From assembly GCA_019649035.1 (NCBI GenBank), contig BMAT01000833.1:180828-214366 (forward strand): a stretch of 33,539 bases of DNA, written 5' to 3'. Within the stretch, counting starts at the first letter, position 1; each line of letters begins with the position of its first letter. Both the position numbers and the translations under genes were made by a program. Positions 33,505 through 33,539 of this stretch are shown here, one piece after another. The stretch is from Elysia marginata (taxonomy: Eukaryota > Mollusca > Gastropoda > Plakobranchidae). A model generated the notes under the pieces. That model was not told the DNA's origin, ran no database searches, and saw only the letters and a list, made by a program, of their open reading frames with translations.

Positions 33505-33539
<35 letters not shown>
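33499..33539. repeat. (CT)n microsatellite, cut by the window end
   Basis: Begins TCTCTCCCTCCC and becomes pure CT up to the last base. Its full length cannot be judged because the window ends inside it. Confidence 0.9.

Overview
This window looks like gene-poor, AT-rich nuclear DNA of a metazoan, most likely a mollusc or another lophotrochozoan. Four things point that way: there are no prokaryotic-style genes, no open frame exceeds about 170 codons, microsatellites are abundant, and the readable protein remnants are all non-LTR retrotransposon reverse transcriptases (RTs) of kinds common in molluscs, with one tRNA-derived SINE whose central domain resembles molluscan SINEs as I remember them. 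The organism call is an inference. I see no convincing host gene, rRNA, functional tRNA or CRISPR array. The window is best read as intergenic or deep intronic sequence.

Layout. 1-4.3 kb: unremarkable AT-rich DNA, then a (CT)n array. 5.7-6.3 kb: the C-terminal part of a CR1/L2-like LINE on the + strand. 6.8-7.0 kb: a tRNA-derived SINE on the - strand. 8.0 kb: a compound (GTA)n/(TTG)n array. 11.7-13.0 kb: a scatter of AGATCT-type motifs with (CT)n and (TTA)n arrays. 13.4-14.9 kb: an inverted repeat, a purine-rich block and four decayed ~100-bp repeats rich in CAGA. 15.7-16.3 kb: a duplicated ~261-bp unit that itself contains ~40-bp subrepeats. 17.0 kb: a (CT)n/(CTAT)n array. 17.6-19.1 kb: two broken LINE RT fragments in tandem on the - strand, one Rex1/CR1-like and one of another lineage. 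19.9 kb: a 26-bp triplication. 23.2-23.9 kb and 26.1 kb: large (CT)n, (ACT)n/(TTA)n and (GTA)n arrays. 26.6-27.3 kb: a minisatellite with a clear higher-order structure built from 23-, 25- and 26-bp cells. 28.7-29.6 kb: a LINE RT fragment on the - strand whose coding sequence contains a 60-bp (20-codon) tandem expansion. 32.3-33.3 kb: the 3' end of a second Rex1/CR1-like LINE on the + strand, with its 3' UTR and tail. The window ends inside another (CT)n array.

There is no evidence of genes working together. The most interesting biology is repeat birth: a minisatellite that arose inside a dead LINE open reading frame between two copies of an 8-bp sequence, and a minisatellite whose higher-order repeats differ by whole numbers of its 23-bp cell. 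All LINE copies carry stops and frameshifts and should be inactive. Family assignments rest on motif recognition by eye, not on database searches.
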